Assembly: GCA_051004815.1 (NCBI GenBank)
Contig: JBPCJY010000240.1
Coordinates: forward strand, 1-64,000
Source: JBBQXY01 sp051004815
GTDB lineage: Bacteria > Chloroflexota > Ktedonobacteria > Ktedonobacterales > Ktedonobacteraceae
Reading direction: 5' to 3'
DNA length: 64,000 nt
In this document: positions 35,360 through 44,381 of the stretch, piece by piece
Layout of the letters: the number at the start of each line of letters is the position of its first letter
How positions within the stretch are numbered: position 1 is the first letter of the stretch
Notes under the pieces: generated by a model
What the model was told of the DNA's origin: nothing
The model's input: the letters and a program-made list of their open reading frames with translations, nothing else
Database searches by the model: none
Position numbers and translations under genes: made by a program

Positions 35360-36169
35360 TTACGCGGGCGTTACTACCGCTCCAAAGCCGTCCCACCATT
35401 GCATAAATTGATCGTGCGTTACTGCACGGTGATTCCAGAGGGAGGTGTCGGCCAGATAGACGTACGTGCTATCGCCACCGATAACGTCCAGGATGTGGCC
35501 CCCAGCGTATTTATAGGGCGGGAAATCGACAATCACGGGCGTGCCTGCATTGGCAGTGTTGATAAGCTGATCGAGCGACCACGAATTGCTCGAACTCGTC
35601 TTGAAGCCAAATTGTGCCGCCGTTTGTTGAATGCCGGAAGGGTCCAATAGCCCAAGTTCGGGCGTGATTGCGCCAATCTGCGCTTCGACTTTCAAAACAT
35701 CGGTGATGCGGAGATGACGCCCGTAGGCATTAAAAACCTCGGTCATGGCGGCACTTGAGCAGGCGGAATAGGCCCAGGTATTGAATTCGCTGGACGAGCT
35801 ATATTGAGCCGGATCAAGCTGCGAGATGCGTTGTAGTTGTTGCGAAGCATTCACCCCTGTTGTGAGATGGGCACCGGTATGAATGTCTGTGGTGGTCTGG
35901 GAGTAGCTAAAGAAGCTGAAGCCATTGCTTAACTTCTGCAAGGTACCAGCGGCCAGCCCTTGCTGCACAAAAAGCGCGAACACCATCATCAGCAAAAATA
36001 GCAGCGAGACGATGGTATTCTTGCGTTTGTACCAGACAAGGGGTGGAGTAAATGTTTGCTGCGTGCTGGGTTTCGGGGTTGTGACAAGTATACCATCTTG
36101 CACATAGAGCATCACCGAAACGGATTGATTTTGTGGTCTGGATGCTGATGGGGGTATCGGCATCTTCAT
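35360..36169 (-). CDS. C39-like secreted cysteine peptidase (bacteriocin-processing-like fold)
   Basis: 269 residues. An anchor segment (TIVSLLFLLMMVFALFVQQG, near 52-71) precedes an extracytoplasmic domain. The triad is suggested by Cys near 137 (YSACSSAAM), His near 225 (GGHILDVIGGD) and Asp near 240 (LADTSLWNH), as in C39-type peptidases such as double-Gly leader proteases. The full ABC transporter is absent. A cell-wall or signal-peptide role is guesswork. Confidence 0.65.
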   Translation of the reverse strand: MKMPIPPSASRPQNQSVSVMLYVQDGILVTTPKPSTQQTFTPPLVWYKRKNTIVSLLFLLMMVFALFVQQGLAAGTLQKLSNGFSFFSYSQTTTDIHTGAHLTTGVNASQQLQRISQLDPAQYSSSSEFNTWAYSACSSAAMTEVFNAYGRHLRITDVLKVEAQIGAITPELGLLDPSGIQQTAAQFGFKTSSSNSWSLDQLINTANAGTPVIVDFPPYKYAGGHILDVIGGDSTYVYLADTSLWNHRAVTHDQFMQWWDGFGAVVTPA

Positions 36170-36318
36170 ATCTTTCTTATCCTCGCTAACACAACATGTT
36201 TCAACATATTTCTACGTGTTAATATAACGCAATGCAGCGAGAATAGAGGAGTTTTGCCAAAAATATTACCAGAAGGTACTAGCTAAGAAGCAAGCAGGAG
36301 GTGCAAAACGCCCCCAGC

Positions 36319-36355
36319 GTCCATGGTAGGGGTACTCCTTGCGGGTACCCTGGGG
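36319..36355. repeat. Single arm of the CCCAGGGTACCC repeat family
   Basis: One unit (GTCCATGGTAGGGGTACTCC and on to CCCTGGGG) between the C39-like gene and the Nudix gene, without a nearby inverted partner. Confidence 0.75.
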
Positions 36356-36382
36356 CGGCGTGGAGCCTGGATTGACACATAT

Positions 36383-36907
36383 TCACATCCAAATCCTCCA
36401 CCGATCGGGAGAATCGACGCCGGAGTCGCTGGACAAGGCAGCATCGTTGGGCCAGACGGTGGCACCGGGTTCTAATGCTTTATAGGCGACGGCAATGGCC
36501 CCGGCCCATGTTTCGTCGGCGGTGAGCGCGTCCATTTCATCTTTTGAGAAGAAACGGGCATCGTCAATCTCGTCGAGGTTGGGTCGCAGGTCACTGATTG
36601 GTGAGAGCAGGTTGCCCAGGAACATGAAAAAGTAGTTATGCTCGCCGTGGTCCATGACCCAGAGGCGAATTCCCAGCAAACCAGCGATCTCCACGCGCAG
36701 GTTGGTCTCCTCGAAGGTTTCACGGACAGCAGCTATATCCGGTAGTTCGCCTATGTTGACGCGCCCCGCTGGCAGCAGGTAGCGGCCTTTAGTGACGCCA
36801 TAGATATTGCGCACCAGCAATACCTTGCTTTCGTGGATAACAACAGCACCCGCTCCGATGCTGATAGCCCGCTTGGGATGTGCATACTCACCTGCTACCT
36901 GTGACAT
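36383..36907 (-). CDS. Nudix hydrolase
   Basis: 174 residues from the ATG at 36907, with AGGAG nine bases upstream; an ORF extension to 37012 is rejected. The Nudix box reads GRVNIGELPDIAAVRETFEETN, with the RExxEE core and Thr/Asn in place of the usual final Gly. It hydrolyses a nucleoside-diphosphate-linked compound; the substrate cannot be read from the sequence. Upstream lies KRAISIGAGAVVIHESKVLLVRN, the usual first strand. Confidence 0.92.
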   Translation of the reverse strand: MSQVAGEYAHPKRAISIGAGAVVIHESKVLLVRNIYGVTKGRYLLPAGRVNIGELPDIAAVRETFEETNLRVEIAGLLGIRLWVMDHGEHNYFFMFLGNLLSPISDLRPNLDEIDDARFFSKDEMDALTADETWAGAIAVAYKALEPGATVWPNDAALSSDSGVDSPDRWRIWM

Positions 36908-37114
36908 AATACATTGCTCCTGCTGTACCTGCCCTCTATAGAAACGCTTGCGATAGATATCTCTCATAGTATACAGCAGAAAAAGGTAGAATGATTGCGA
37001 GAGAGCCAACAATTTTGTTGGAAAAAGAAAGCTTTTTGGCTATTCAACAAGCCCTTCCGTGTGCGATGATATACGATACTATGCAATGAAACAACGGGTG
37101 ATTTGGAGAGACTC

Positions 37115-38509
37115 ATGCGCGATCAAATATACCAGCAAACTTCCCAGAAACCGCGTACACACAGCGCGGATGATGGCGAAGTTGAAATAGTCTCCCTCGA
37201 TCAAGCGGAGATATCTGGTTCACTGGTACGTTCTCCCTGGCTACATCCTGCGCGAATGCCACGCCGTCAGCGCACGATCACATTGCGCGTAGCGGTGATA
37301 CTCAGTTTCCTTCTTTTGATTGTGCTTGTGCTGCCGAATAGTGTGGCGAATGTGGGCAGTACTGCGGCTGGCGTACTGCAAGGTTGGTTTCCTCATCCCG
37401 CTCCAACGCCCTTTTCCGGCAATAGTAGTTCGGCAATAGATGGCGGTTACTACGTGGATGTGAGCGTACCGTGGACACAGGTTTTTATTGATGGAAGACT
37501 GGCGCATCTTCCCCTATTGAACAAGGACGTTCCCCTCAAACTGGGCTACGGACACCACATAATTACATGGCATGCCGCGCCCTTTGTGGCACAATCCTGT
37601 GTGCTCTCCATGCCGCAGTCCACGGGCGATACCTGTGCCATCGCGCCTGACACTCTCCAACAACAAGAAACATCAGCGCAAATCCTGTTGCTGCGTAATG
37701 GACCACCAACGCTGCCGCTCAAACAACAAACAGCTCTGTTACAGGCAACACAAACTGCTTTCGCCAACATTCAAGATAACCAGCTCGTACAGCCAGGGGA
37801 GCTATATAGCAGTGGTAACGGGTATAGCAGAGCAACACAGCCGTTACATGCCTCGCTGCATTTCACCTTTAATTTCCATGCTAGCGGATATACGTTGTAC
37901 GAAGTTGCTGGCCAACAATGCCAACAGCTCTGTATCGTACCCTGGCGCTATTTACCGTCACAATTTGCCGTGCCAGCTACCAACACAACCTGGGTGGCGT
38001 TAAGCTATGTTTCCTTCTATTGGGATTATGCGACCGCTAATGGACATGTCGTGGCGCGTAATCAGTCCGCTATGTCAGGTGCGGTAGCAATGTCTGCCTA
38101 TCCAGTCCTATTACGCGTCCTGTGGACTGGCGCAACGTGGCAGGTGACGCCCTTAATCGGCGCGAACCAGGCCCCACCGCTGGTCATTAGCAGCCTTATA
38201 CCTCATCATCCGCCAACGTTTGCCGACAAAATTCGCCTTTTTGATAACCCTGCCTGTGTAGTTGCCCGTTTTCTCTACTCGACCGTGGGAACCAGCTATG
38301 CCAATGTTCGTTTTATCTCTGGGCCGCATCCGGCCATGGGTTGTCTGGTGGTCGTCAATGATAGTTCCTCCCCCTCTACCGCCTATTACTTTGAGCACCT
38401 GGGCGTCTTCCTGGCTGCGAACGATGCCGCCCACGCCTCTCAACCACACCTGCCTCTTGCCGACTCCTACGAACGCACCCTGGTAGAACAACTGGCCGCT
38501 CTCTTGTAA
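37115..38509 (+). CDS. Membrane-anchored hypothetical protein with large external part
   Basis: 464 residues from the ATG at 37115 (GGAG about six bases upstream). A cytoplasmic N-terminus of about 50 residues leads to one membrane helix (VAVILSFLLLIVLVLPNSVANVG). The rest is extracytoplasmic with a PEGA-like segment (GYYVDVSVPWTQVFIDGRLAH, then LGYGHHIITWHAAPF) and scattered Cys residues. PEGA domains are seen in surface-layer-associated proteins. Divergent from the Nudix gene, with about 200 bases between the starts. Confidence 0.6.
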   Translation: MRDQIYQQTSQKPRTHSADDGEVEIVSLDQAEISGSLVRSPWLHPARMPRRQRTITLRVAVILSFLLLIVLVLPNSVANVGSTAAGVLQGWFPHPAPTPFSGNSSSAIDGGYYVDVSVPWTQVFIDGRLAHLPLLNKDVPLKLGYGHHIITWHAAPFVAQSCVLSMPQSTGDTCAIAPDTLQQQETSAQILLLRNGPPTLPLKQQTALLQATQTAFANIQDNQLVQPGELYSSGNGYSRATQPLHASLHFTFNFHASGYTLYEVAGQQCQQLCIVPWRYLPSQFAVPATNTTWVALSYVSFYWDYATANGHVVARNQSAMSGAVAMSAYPVLLRVLWTGATWQVTPLIGANQAPPLVISSLIPHHPPTFADKIRLFDNPACVVARFLYSTVGTSYANVRFISGPHPAMGCLVVVNDSSSPSTAYYFEHLGVFLAANDAAHASQPHLPLADSYERTLVEQLAALL

Positions 38510-38618
38510 ACGCATTGTTCCACCATGCAGAAAATCCCTTGTATTTCATCCATACTTTGATTATACTCAAAATGTGCATGTAGATAAAGCAGATAAAAAG
38601 GAAGAAAGAATAGCAATT

Positions 38619-39881
38619 ATGCGGCAACTGTTCAGGGGGAAACGGGATAGCATCTATACCCCTACGGTTCTCATGTTGATTTCCATTGTCGGAGTCTCTT
38701 TTTTAGGTCTGGGACTGGTCATGCCACTACGGGCATTGTACGGACGCGAAATAGGGGCGTCCAGTACAGAAATTGGCTTGATGACCGCCTCTTTCCTGCT
38801 GGCTGGCTTTATCGCCTCGCCAGGAATTGGCTGGTTGGCCGACCGCTTTGGCTATAAAAATGTACTCTGGCTGGGTCTATTGCTTCACGCGCTGCTCATG
38901 TTGGTCTATATTCCTGTGCAAGACCCCATTTTATTGATTGGGCTACGGGCTATAGAAGGGATCGCCTCGGTCAGTGTTCTGCCACCGACACGCGCCCTGA
39001 TGAATACCATCGCACCAAAAAATCGGCAAGGCGAAGCATTGGGCCTCGTGAGCGCGGCGCAGACAGTAGGTATTCTGATTGGCCCGGCTGTCGGAGCAGT
39101 GCTGGCAAGCCAGACTGGCTATATTCTCTCCTTCGTCATTGCCAGCGTCCCTCTGGCCATCGCGGCCTTGGTGACATTGCTCTTTTTGCCACGCGAGGAG
39201 CAGCAGGAGCAGTTCGCGACGCAAGAGAAGGGCCTTTTTGCCAGTGGACTCTTTACGCGCCCATTGATGTTAGCGTACAGCTTGCAAGTTGTTTTAATGC
39301 TGACGAACGGGGTTGTGATGTCGGTCTGGAGCCTATACATGCTGGATCGCGGAGCATCTTTGCCGATAATTGGGCTTTCCTATACGACCTTCGCGCTGCC
39401 GATTATCTTCATGGCACCGTTGGGTGGGCGTTTGTCGGATCGTTACGGTAGATACTGGCCGTTCCTGGTGGGTTTAATACTGACAGGACTGACCTTCTGC
39501 CTTTACAGTACACCTGTCAACGCCTGGGAGATTGTCGGTATCTCTGCTTTTGAAGGTGCGGTGACGGCGATTGCTCGCAGCGCACTGGATGGTCTGTTCG
39601 CGGATGTGATGCCGCAACATATGAAGGGCAAAGCCCAGGCCAATTATGGTGCGGCTAGTCTGATCGGCAACTTGATCGGGGCGACGGTTGCCGGTCTACT
39701 CTACGGTTATGGCACCGGTTTGCCGTTTCTGGTAGAGGGCGTCGTTTGTCTCGCCGCCTGTGCGATGTTGCTTCTGCCAGTTTTTGCACGCGAATTTCGC
39801 GCTGCACGCCGTCCAGGTGCCGAGAGAATGGTCACTACACAAATTATTGCCCCGGAAGAGGAGGCTATGCTCAAGTTATGA
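38619..39881 (+). CDS. MFS transporter
   Basis: 420 residues from the ATG at 38619 (a GTG at 38574 is the alternative). About 12 membrane segments; the loop 2-3 motif is GWLADRFGYKNVLWLG and the loop 8-9 motif GGRLSDRYGRYWPFL. Efflux of a drug-like compound is the most likely role. The last codons overlap the regulator gene as ATGA, so the two are coupled, a common layout for efflux pumps with a local regulator. Confidence 0.9.
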   Translation: MRQLFRGKRDSIYTPTVLMLISIVGVSFLGLGLVMPLRALYGREIGASSTEIGLMTASFLLAGFIASPGIGWLADRFGYKNVLWLGLLLHALLMLVYIPVQDPILLIGLRAIEGIASVSVLPPTRALMNTIAPKNRQGEALGLVSAAQTVGILIGPAVGAVLASQTGYILSFVIASVPLAIAALVTLLFLPREEQQEQFATQEKGLFASGLFTRPLMLAYSLQVVLMLTNGVVMSVWSLYMLDRGASLPIIGLSYTTFALPIIFMAPLGGRLSDRYGRYWPFLVGLILTGLTFCLYSTPVNAWEIVGISAFEGAVTAIARSALDGLFADVMPQHMKGKAQANYGAASLIGNLIGATVAGLLYGYGTGLPFLVEGVVCLAACAMLLLPVFAREFRAARRPGAERMVTTQIIAPEEEAMLKL

Positions 39882-40615
39882 AAGACAACGTAGACGAACC
39901 ACTTGCCATGAGTGAAGTTGACATAAGTAGAGTCGGAGCATTGTTAGCTGACTCCGCTCGTGCCGCTATGCTCGTGGCCTTACGTGGCGATAAGGCTTTT
40001 CCCGCTGGAGAACTGGCGCAGTGTGCGGGTATCAGTGCTTCTACCGCGAGTATTCACTTGACCAGGCTCACGGACGCCGGGTGGGTCACGGTTGAGCAGT
40101 GTGGGCGGCATCGCTATTACCGTCTGGCGTCGCCACGCGTAGCGACGTTGTTAGAGCAGTCCATGTCCGTGGCTTCACTTTGCACTGCTTCACATCTGAC
40201 GACAGGGCGAGAGCGGCACGAGCAACCGCAGCACCATGAATTACGCCTGGCGCGAACCTGCTACGATCATCTCGCCGGGGAACTGGGCGTAGCCTTGACG
40301 GACGCTCTTGTGCAGAAAGGTGTAGTAGAAATTGCGGATAAAGATTACACGTTGACGGAGCGCGGCAAGGCTTTGCTGCTAGCATGGGGTGTTGATGTAG
40401 CGGTGGCACTGAGACAAAGACGTGCCTTTGCTCGTCGTTGCCTCGATTGGACGGAACGCCGCGACCACCTGGGCGGTGCGCTCGGTGCCACTATCTGTAG
40501 CACCTGGCTAGCCCACGGCTGGGTGCAACGCCACGAACAAGGCCGTGCCTTGGTCATTACCCAACCAGGAATGGAACAGTTGCAGGAGTGGGGTGTTGCG
40601 TTGCCGTCCGTGTAG
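39878..40615 (+). CDS. ArsR-like winged-helix regulator with C-terminal extension
   Basis: 245 residues from the ATG inside ATGA at 39878. The N-terminal winged helix (LADSARAAMLVALRGDKAFPAGELAQCAGISASTASIHLTRLTDAGWVTVEQCGRHRYYRL) fits the ArsR family of metal and small-molecule sensors. The C-terminal part has His/Cys residues near RLARTCYDHLAGELGVALTD, as in ArsR variants that sense more than one ligand. It probably controls the MFS gene it is coupled to. Confidence 0.85.
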   Translation: MKDNVDEPLAMSEVDISRVGALLADSARAAMLVALRGDKAFPAGELAQCAGISASTASIHLTRLTDAGWVTVEQCGRHRYYRLASPRVATLLEQSMSVASLCTASHLTTGRERHEQPQHHELRLARTCYDHLAGELGVALTDALVQKGVVEIADKDYTLTERGKALLLAWGVDVAVALRQRRAFARRCLDWTERRDHLGGALGATICSTWLAHGWVQRHEQGRALVITQPGMEQLQEWGVALPSV

Positions 40616-40641
40616 GCATCAAGTAAGCTACATCCGCCCCG

Positions 40642-40782
40642 CCCCAGGGTACCCGTGAAGGGTACCCCTATCATGGACAACGCGCTTTTCCCATTGTGCA
40701 AACGTTCCACGAATGGCGTGACGCACCCGCGTCAGTGGGACCACCGTCCATGGTAGGGGTACTCCTCGCGGGTACCCTGGGG
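40642..40782. mobile_element. Complete inverted pair of the CCCAGGGTACCC family (MITE-like)
   Basis: Arms of about 36 bases (40642-40678 and 40746-40782) are inverted copies with four differences; each can itself fold, and a 67-base centre separates them. Non-coding. No target duplication can be read with confidence. Confidence 0.65.
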
Positions 40783-40804
40783 TGGTGGGGCGAGGCTTGC
40801 TTCT

Positions 40805-42112
40805 TCACGGCGTCAGCCGCGTCAAGTCGCGAGGAAAAGTAGTTGCTAGCTTGACGTTGGGTACACCCGTTAGTTGCATCAACAACCTTTCCAGACCGAT
40901 GGCGAAGCCACCGTGGGGCGGCATACCGTAGTGGAAGGCTTCCAGGTAAGCTTCAAACGGCTCAACGGGCAGTTTGGCGCGTTCCAGGGCCGCCAGGTAG
41001 TCGCCATAGAGGTGCAGGCGTTGTCCGCCCGTCACCAGTTCAGTGCCACGGAAGAGCAGGTCAAACGAGTTCGAGTATCCTGGATGGTCCGGGTCCGGGT
41101 AGGTATAGAATGGACGCTTGCGCATCGGGTAGCCTGTGACGAACAGGAAATCGCTGCCGAATTCTTGTCGCGCCCACTCGCCCAGCCAACGCTCGTCTTG
41201 CGGCGCGAGGTCTGGCTCTCCGCGCACATCCACTCCATGTTGCTGGTAGATCAATTCCTGCGCTTCTGGAAAGAAGATGTGTGGAATTTGCTCCGGCACC
41301 GTCGGCATCTGCACCGCGAGTATCTCTAGTTCAGCACGGTACTGCTCATTGAAGGTGGTCAGGATGCCGTCGATGACATCGCGCAACACGGCCATGACGG
41401 TGAAGTGGTTCTCGATAAAACCAAACTCGGCATCCAGGCTAACATATTCATTGATGTGTCGCGTGGTGTCATGCGGCTCCGCTCGGAAGACCGGCCCTAC
41501 CTCAAAGACACGCTCGAAGACGCCAACCATGTTTTGTTTATAAAATTGTGGACTTTGAGCCAGGAAGGCGGGGCGTCCAAAGTAGTCTAGCTTGAAGACG
41601 TTCGCGCCGCTTTCCGTTGCCGCCGCTACAATCTTGGGCGTCTGTATCTCGGTAAAGCCGCGTGCCGTCAGCACGCTCCGAAAGCCCGCCATGGCCCCTG
41701 CCGCGAGACGGAGGATGGCCCGCCGCGCAAGATGGCGGTTTGTCACAACGGCGTGGTCGAGCACTGTGCCGATGTTGGCCGAGATTTTCCGCTTGTTGAG
41801 TGAGACAGGCGGCACTTCTGTGACCGGCACGATGACCTCTATCCGCAAGTTGTGTAGCTCCACGCCGCCCGGAGCCTGCGGTTCGCTGATAACTACGCCC
41901 TCGACAGCGATAATGCTTTCAACGCCAATTCCACCATCCTGGAGTGGCCCCAATTCGGTCTCGGTCTCGGCAACAGCCTGGACGATACCCCAGCCATCGC
42001 GAATCACCAGAAAGCTGATGCCACCCAGGCGGCGCAGCGAGTGTAGCCAACCGGCTACGCGCACACGTTCTCCAATATGCGTGCCAACGGCAACTGTATG
42101 TATTCGTTCCAT
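40805..42112 (-). CDS. aspS: Aspartyl-tRNA synthetase, archaeal/AsnRS-like type
   Basis: 435 residues. An OB-fold anticodon domain (VAGWLHSLRRLGGISFLVIRDGWG) and a class II core with motif 2 FRAEPHDTTRHINEYVSLD and motif 3 GGFAIGLERLLMQL. The short size, no bacterial GAD insert and the HDTTRHINE motif place it with the archaeal-type, often non-discriminating enzymes (Asp-tRNA synthetases that can also charge tRNA-Asn). The start at 42112 has AAAGGA upstream. It is under a T-box. No gatCAB amidotransferase gene is seen in this window. Confidence 0.88.
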   Translation of the reverse strand: MERIHTVAVGTHIGERVRVAGWLHSLRRLGGISFLVIRDGWGIVQAVAETETELGPLQDGGIGVESIIAVEGVVISEPQAPGGVELHNLRIEVIVPVTEVPPVSLNKRKISANIGTVLDHAVVTNRHLARRAILRLAAGAMAGFRSVLTARGFTEIQTPKIVAAATESGANVFKLDYFGRPAFLAQSPQFYKQNMVGVFERVFEVGPVFRAEPHDTTRHINEYVSLDAEFGFIENHFTVMAVLRDVIDGILTTFNEQYRAELEILAVQMPTVPEQIPHIFFPEAQELIYQQHGVDVRGEPDLAPQDERWLGEWARQEFGSDFLFVTGYPMRKRPFYTYPDPDHPGYSNSFDLLFRGTELVTGGQRLHLYGDYLAALERAKLPVEPFEAYLEAFHYGMPPHGGFAIGLERLLMQLTGVPNVKLATTFPRDLTRLTP

Positions 42113-42455
42113 AAAAAAGGTTCCTTTCACACAACAAAAAGCCCTCGTCCTCTCAATTGGAGGACGAGGGCTGCCATGCTTCATATGCTTCTCGTGGTAC
42201 CACCACCATTTGCCCTATAATAGCATTACAGGGCCTTTGTCGGTTCGTTCTTGCCGCTTGGGGCAGAAGTAAACCGTCGCACGATAACGGGTGCGTCCCG
42301 AAACCAGCTAGTATAATCCGTAAACAGATGGTTCACTGGTTGGCTCAAGGGTGTCATTGATGGGGCCGACGGCTACACTTGCAGCAGTTGTGTCGCTCTC
42401 TACACATCGGGTGATCGTTCAATATGTCCCTATCGTCGCCTGTGTATCTTTGTTC
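42113..42455 (-). promoter_or_regulatory. T-box leader with specifier GAC (Asp)
   Basis: The T-box bulge motif GGTGGTACCACG lies at 42193-42204 on the reverse strand. It is followed by a strong terminator stem. The stem I region holds AGAGAGC and CTGCTGCAAG. A specifier loop can be drawn between GGG/CCC and TTG/CAA pairs, with TGACA in its 3' strand, giving GAC at 42353-42355 followed by A. The tRNA sensed is therefore Asp. Confidence 0.82.
42140..42172 (-). terminator. T-box terminator
   Basis: A 12-bp GC-rich stem, AGCCCTCGTCCT with AGGACGAGGGCT, is followed on the transcribed strand by TTTTTG. It is a proper factor-independent terminator that the T-box antiterminator would replace. Confidence 0.88.
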
Positions 42456-42462
42456 TTCGTTG

Positions 42463-42491
42463 AGTATAGCACTGTAGTACACATAAATCAA
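42463..42491 (-). promoter_or_regulatory. Promoter of the T-box/aspS transcript
   Basis: Reverse-strand TTGATT (-35, 42486-42491), 17-base spacer, TATACT (-10, 42463-42468), matching the sigma-70 consensus. Confidence 0.78.
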
Positions 42492-42499
42492 GTGTTTAA

Positions 42500-44371
42500 T
42501 TACGGTGCTTTCCAGACCTGTACTGTGTCATCGGAGAAGCCAGAGGCAATGAAGCTGCCGTTGGGCGCCCATGCCATGGTGCGTAGCTCATTTGCACGAC
42601 CAATGTAAACTAATATCTGCATGCCTGTGGTCGCATCAACGACCTGCACGGTATTGTCGATGCTGGCGGTAGCGAGACGACTACCGTCGGGCGACCATGC
42701 CAGGGCATAGACGTATTGCGCGTGCCCATTTAATGCCAGAAAGCTGTCAATGAAGGGGTTCCAGACGCGTACAGAACCATCGAGATAACCAAGCGCAACG
42801 CGTTGGCTATCGGGTGCCCATGCCAGCGAGAAGACCGCATTACCATCGCTTACTGGGGAGGTGAAAATCGTATTGCCGTTGGCTGCATTCCAGACCGTTG
42901 TCGCATTATGCCTTCCCGCTGTGACAATATATTTACCGTCAGGAGACCACGCCATCGCATCAATTTTGCTAGCAAACCCGCGATAGGTGTAAAGCGTATT
43001 ACCTGTCCGTGCGTCAAACACTTTAACGACACTACTGCCCATAGCGGCGGCGATACGGGAGCCATCAGCCGACCACATGAGCGTATAGGTACCTGGGTCG
43101 TCACCGCCAGAAAAGGCTTGTAACGCCCCAATGTGCTGGCTATCGGCAACCGCGGCGAAGTTGTAGGTCAGATCAATGTGCCCATTGTTGGGATCCCAAA
43201 TCTCGATGATGCCGTCAACGCTACCGGAGGCGATGAGTTGTCCATTGGGCGACCAGGCGACGGTATCGACTTGTGCCGTGTGACCGCCGAAGACGAATGG
43301 CTTGCTTCCCGTCAAAGCATCCCATACCTGTACGGTCTTATCGTCGCTGGCCGAGGCAATGCGGGTACTATCGGGCGACCAGGCAACGGCATTGACGATA
43401 TCATGGTGGTTTTGATAGACGTAGATGGCTTGCTGTTGTAATTCTGGTGTTGCTATTGGCATAGGCATGCCCATCGGCTTTATGAACTCTATTTGTGATG
43501 TGGCAGAAGATCTCTGAACGAAAAATGTCAAGAATCCTGCTGCCGCGATCAAGAAGAGGACAATGCCGACACTACCGCCGATCCACAGGGGATGGTAGTT
43601 TTTGCGTGGTGTATAACTGGTAACTTTCTCCCATTGCGATGATGCTCTACCCTCCTGGTAGCCATAATACCCATATTCCGCTTGTTGTTCTGACATGCTT
43701 TGGCGCGGACGTTGTTCTCGCATATTGTCTCCTGAAGCATTGCCACTGGTAATCTGTTTTACATATGTGTTTTTAGCAGAAAGATGATTTTGCGCTGCTG
43801 GAAAAATTGGTGCTGGAGTCGCAACCGTTGGTGGTGTTTGCAACTCGTGCAATACGCCCTGGCGTGTCCAGCGCGTGGCTAACTGAGCCGCTTCGCGGAC
43901 CGCGCTATCCTGGTCGTGCAATGCCGCGTTGAATACGTCGTCAGGGAGAGGTTGACGTAATTTGCCCAGAGCCAGGACGGCGGTTTCACGCACATGCCAG
44001 TCAGGATCGTGCAGAGCTGCTATAAGCTGTTCGATGGGAGCGTACTCTTCCAATGTTGCCAGGGCGTATACAGTAGCGGCTCGTACTGAGCCATCTTCAT
44101 CTTGCAGCGCGGCCAGCAGGTGCTCTATGGGAGCTTGTTTGCCCTGTTTGCCCAGCATGCGTACTGCCGCTACGCGAACGTGCCAGTCGCTGTTGTGCAG
44201 ATCAATCAGCGCATTCTGTGTTGTTGCTGGATGTTCAGCCTGTCCATTGTTTAATCCCAGGCGACTCAAGACAGCAGGAAGCAGGGTTGCTGGAGCGTGC
44301 GCGTCTCCCTGGGTGCTGAGATGATGGTCAGCATTAGCGGGCCTATGCTGTTTGCCGTTATAGTGCTCCAT
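42500..44371 (-). CDS. HEAT-repeat membrane protein with WD40 sensor, ECF sigma partner
   Basis: 623 residues from the ATG at 44371. The cytoplasmic part holds four HEAT repeats at about 50-185 (WHVRVAAVRMLGKQG, SVRAATVYALATLE, WHVRETAVLALGKL). A membrane helix near 275-300 (IGGSVGIVLFLIAAAGFLTFF) leads to seven WD40 units, a complete propeller outside the membrane. It starts only ten bases after the ECF sigma gene, the position normally held by an anti-sigma factor. It probably binds the sigma factor through the HEAT repeats, but the family is not a known anti-sigma. Confidence 0.82.
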   Translation of the reverse strand: MEHYNGKQHRPANADHHLSTQGDAHAPATLLPAVLSRLGLNNGQAEHPATTQNALIDLHNSDWHVRVAAVRMLGKQGKQAPIEHLLAALQDEDGSVRAATVYALATLEEYAPIEQLIAALHDPDWHVRETAVLALGKLRQPLPDDVFNAALHDQDSAVREAAQLATRWTRQGVLHELQTPPTVATPAPIFPAAQNHLSAKNTYVKQITSGNASGDNMREQRPRQSMSEQQAEYGYYGYQEGRASSQWEKVTSYTPRKNYHPLWIGGSVGIVLFLIAAAGFLTFFVQRSSATSQIEFIKPMGMPMPIATPELQQQAIYVYQNHHDIVNAVAWSPDSTRIASASDDKTVQVWDALTGSKPFVFGGHTAQVDTVAWSPNGQLIASGSVDGIIEIWDPNNGHIDLTYNFAAVADSQHIGALQAFSGGDDPGTYTLMWSADGSRIAAAMGSSVVKVFDARTGNTLYTYRGFASKIDAMAWSPDGKYIVTAGRHNATTVWNAANGNTIFTSPVSDGNAVFSLAWAPDSQRVALGYLDGSVRVWNPFIDSFLALNGHAQYVYALAWSPDGSRLATASIDNTVQVVDATTGMQILVYIGRANELRTMAWAPNGSFIASGFSDDTVQVWKAP

Positions 44372-44381
44372 GTTGTGTACC

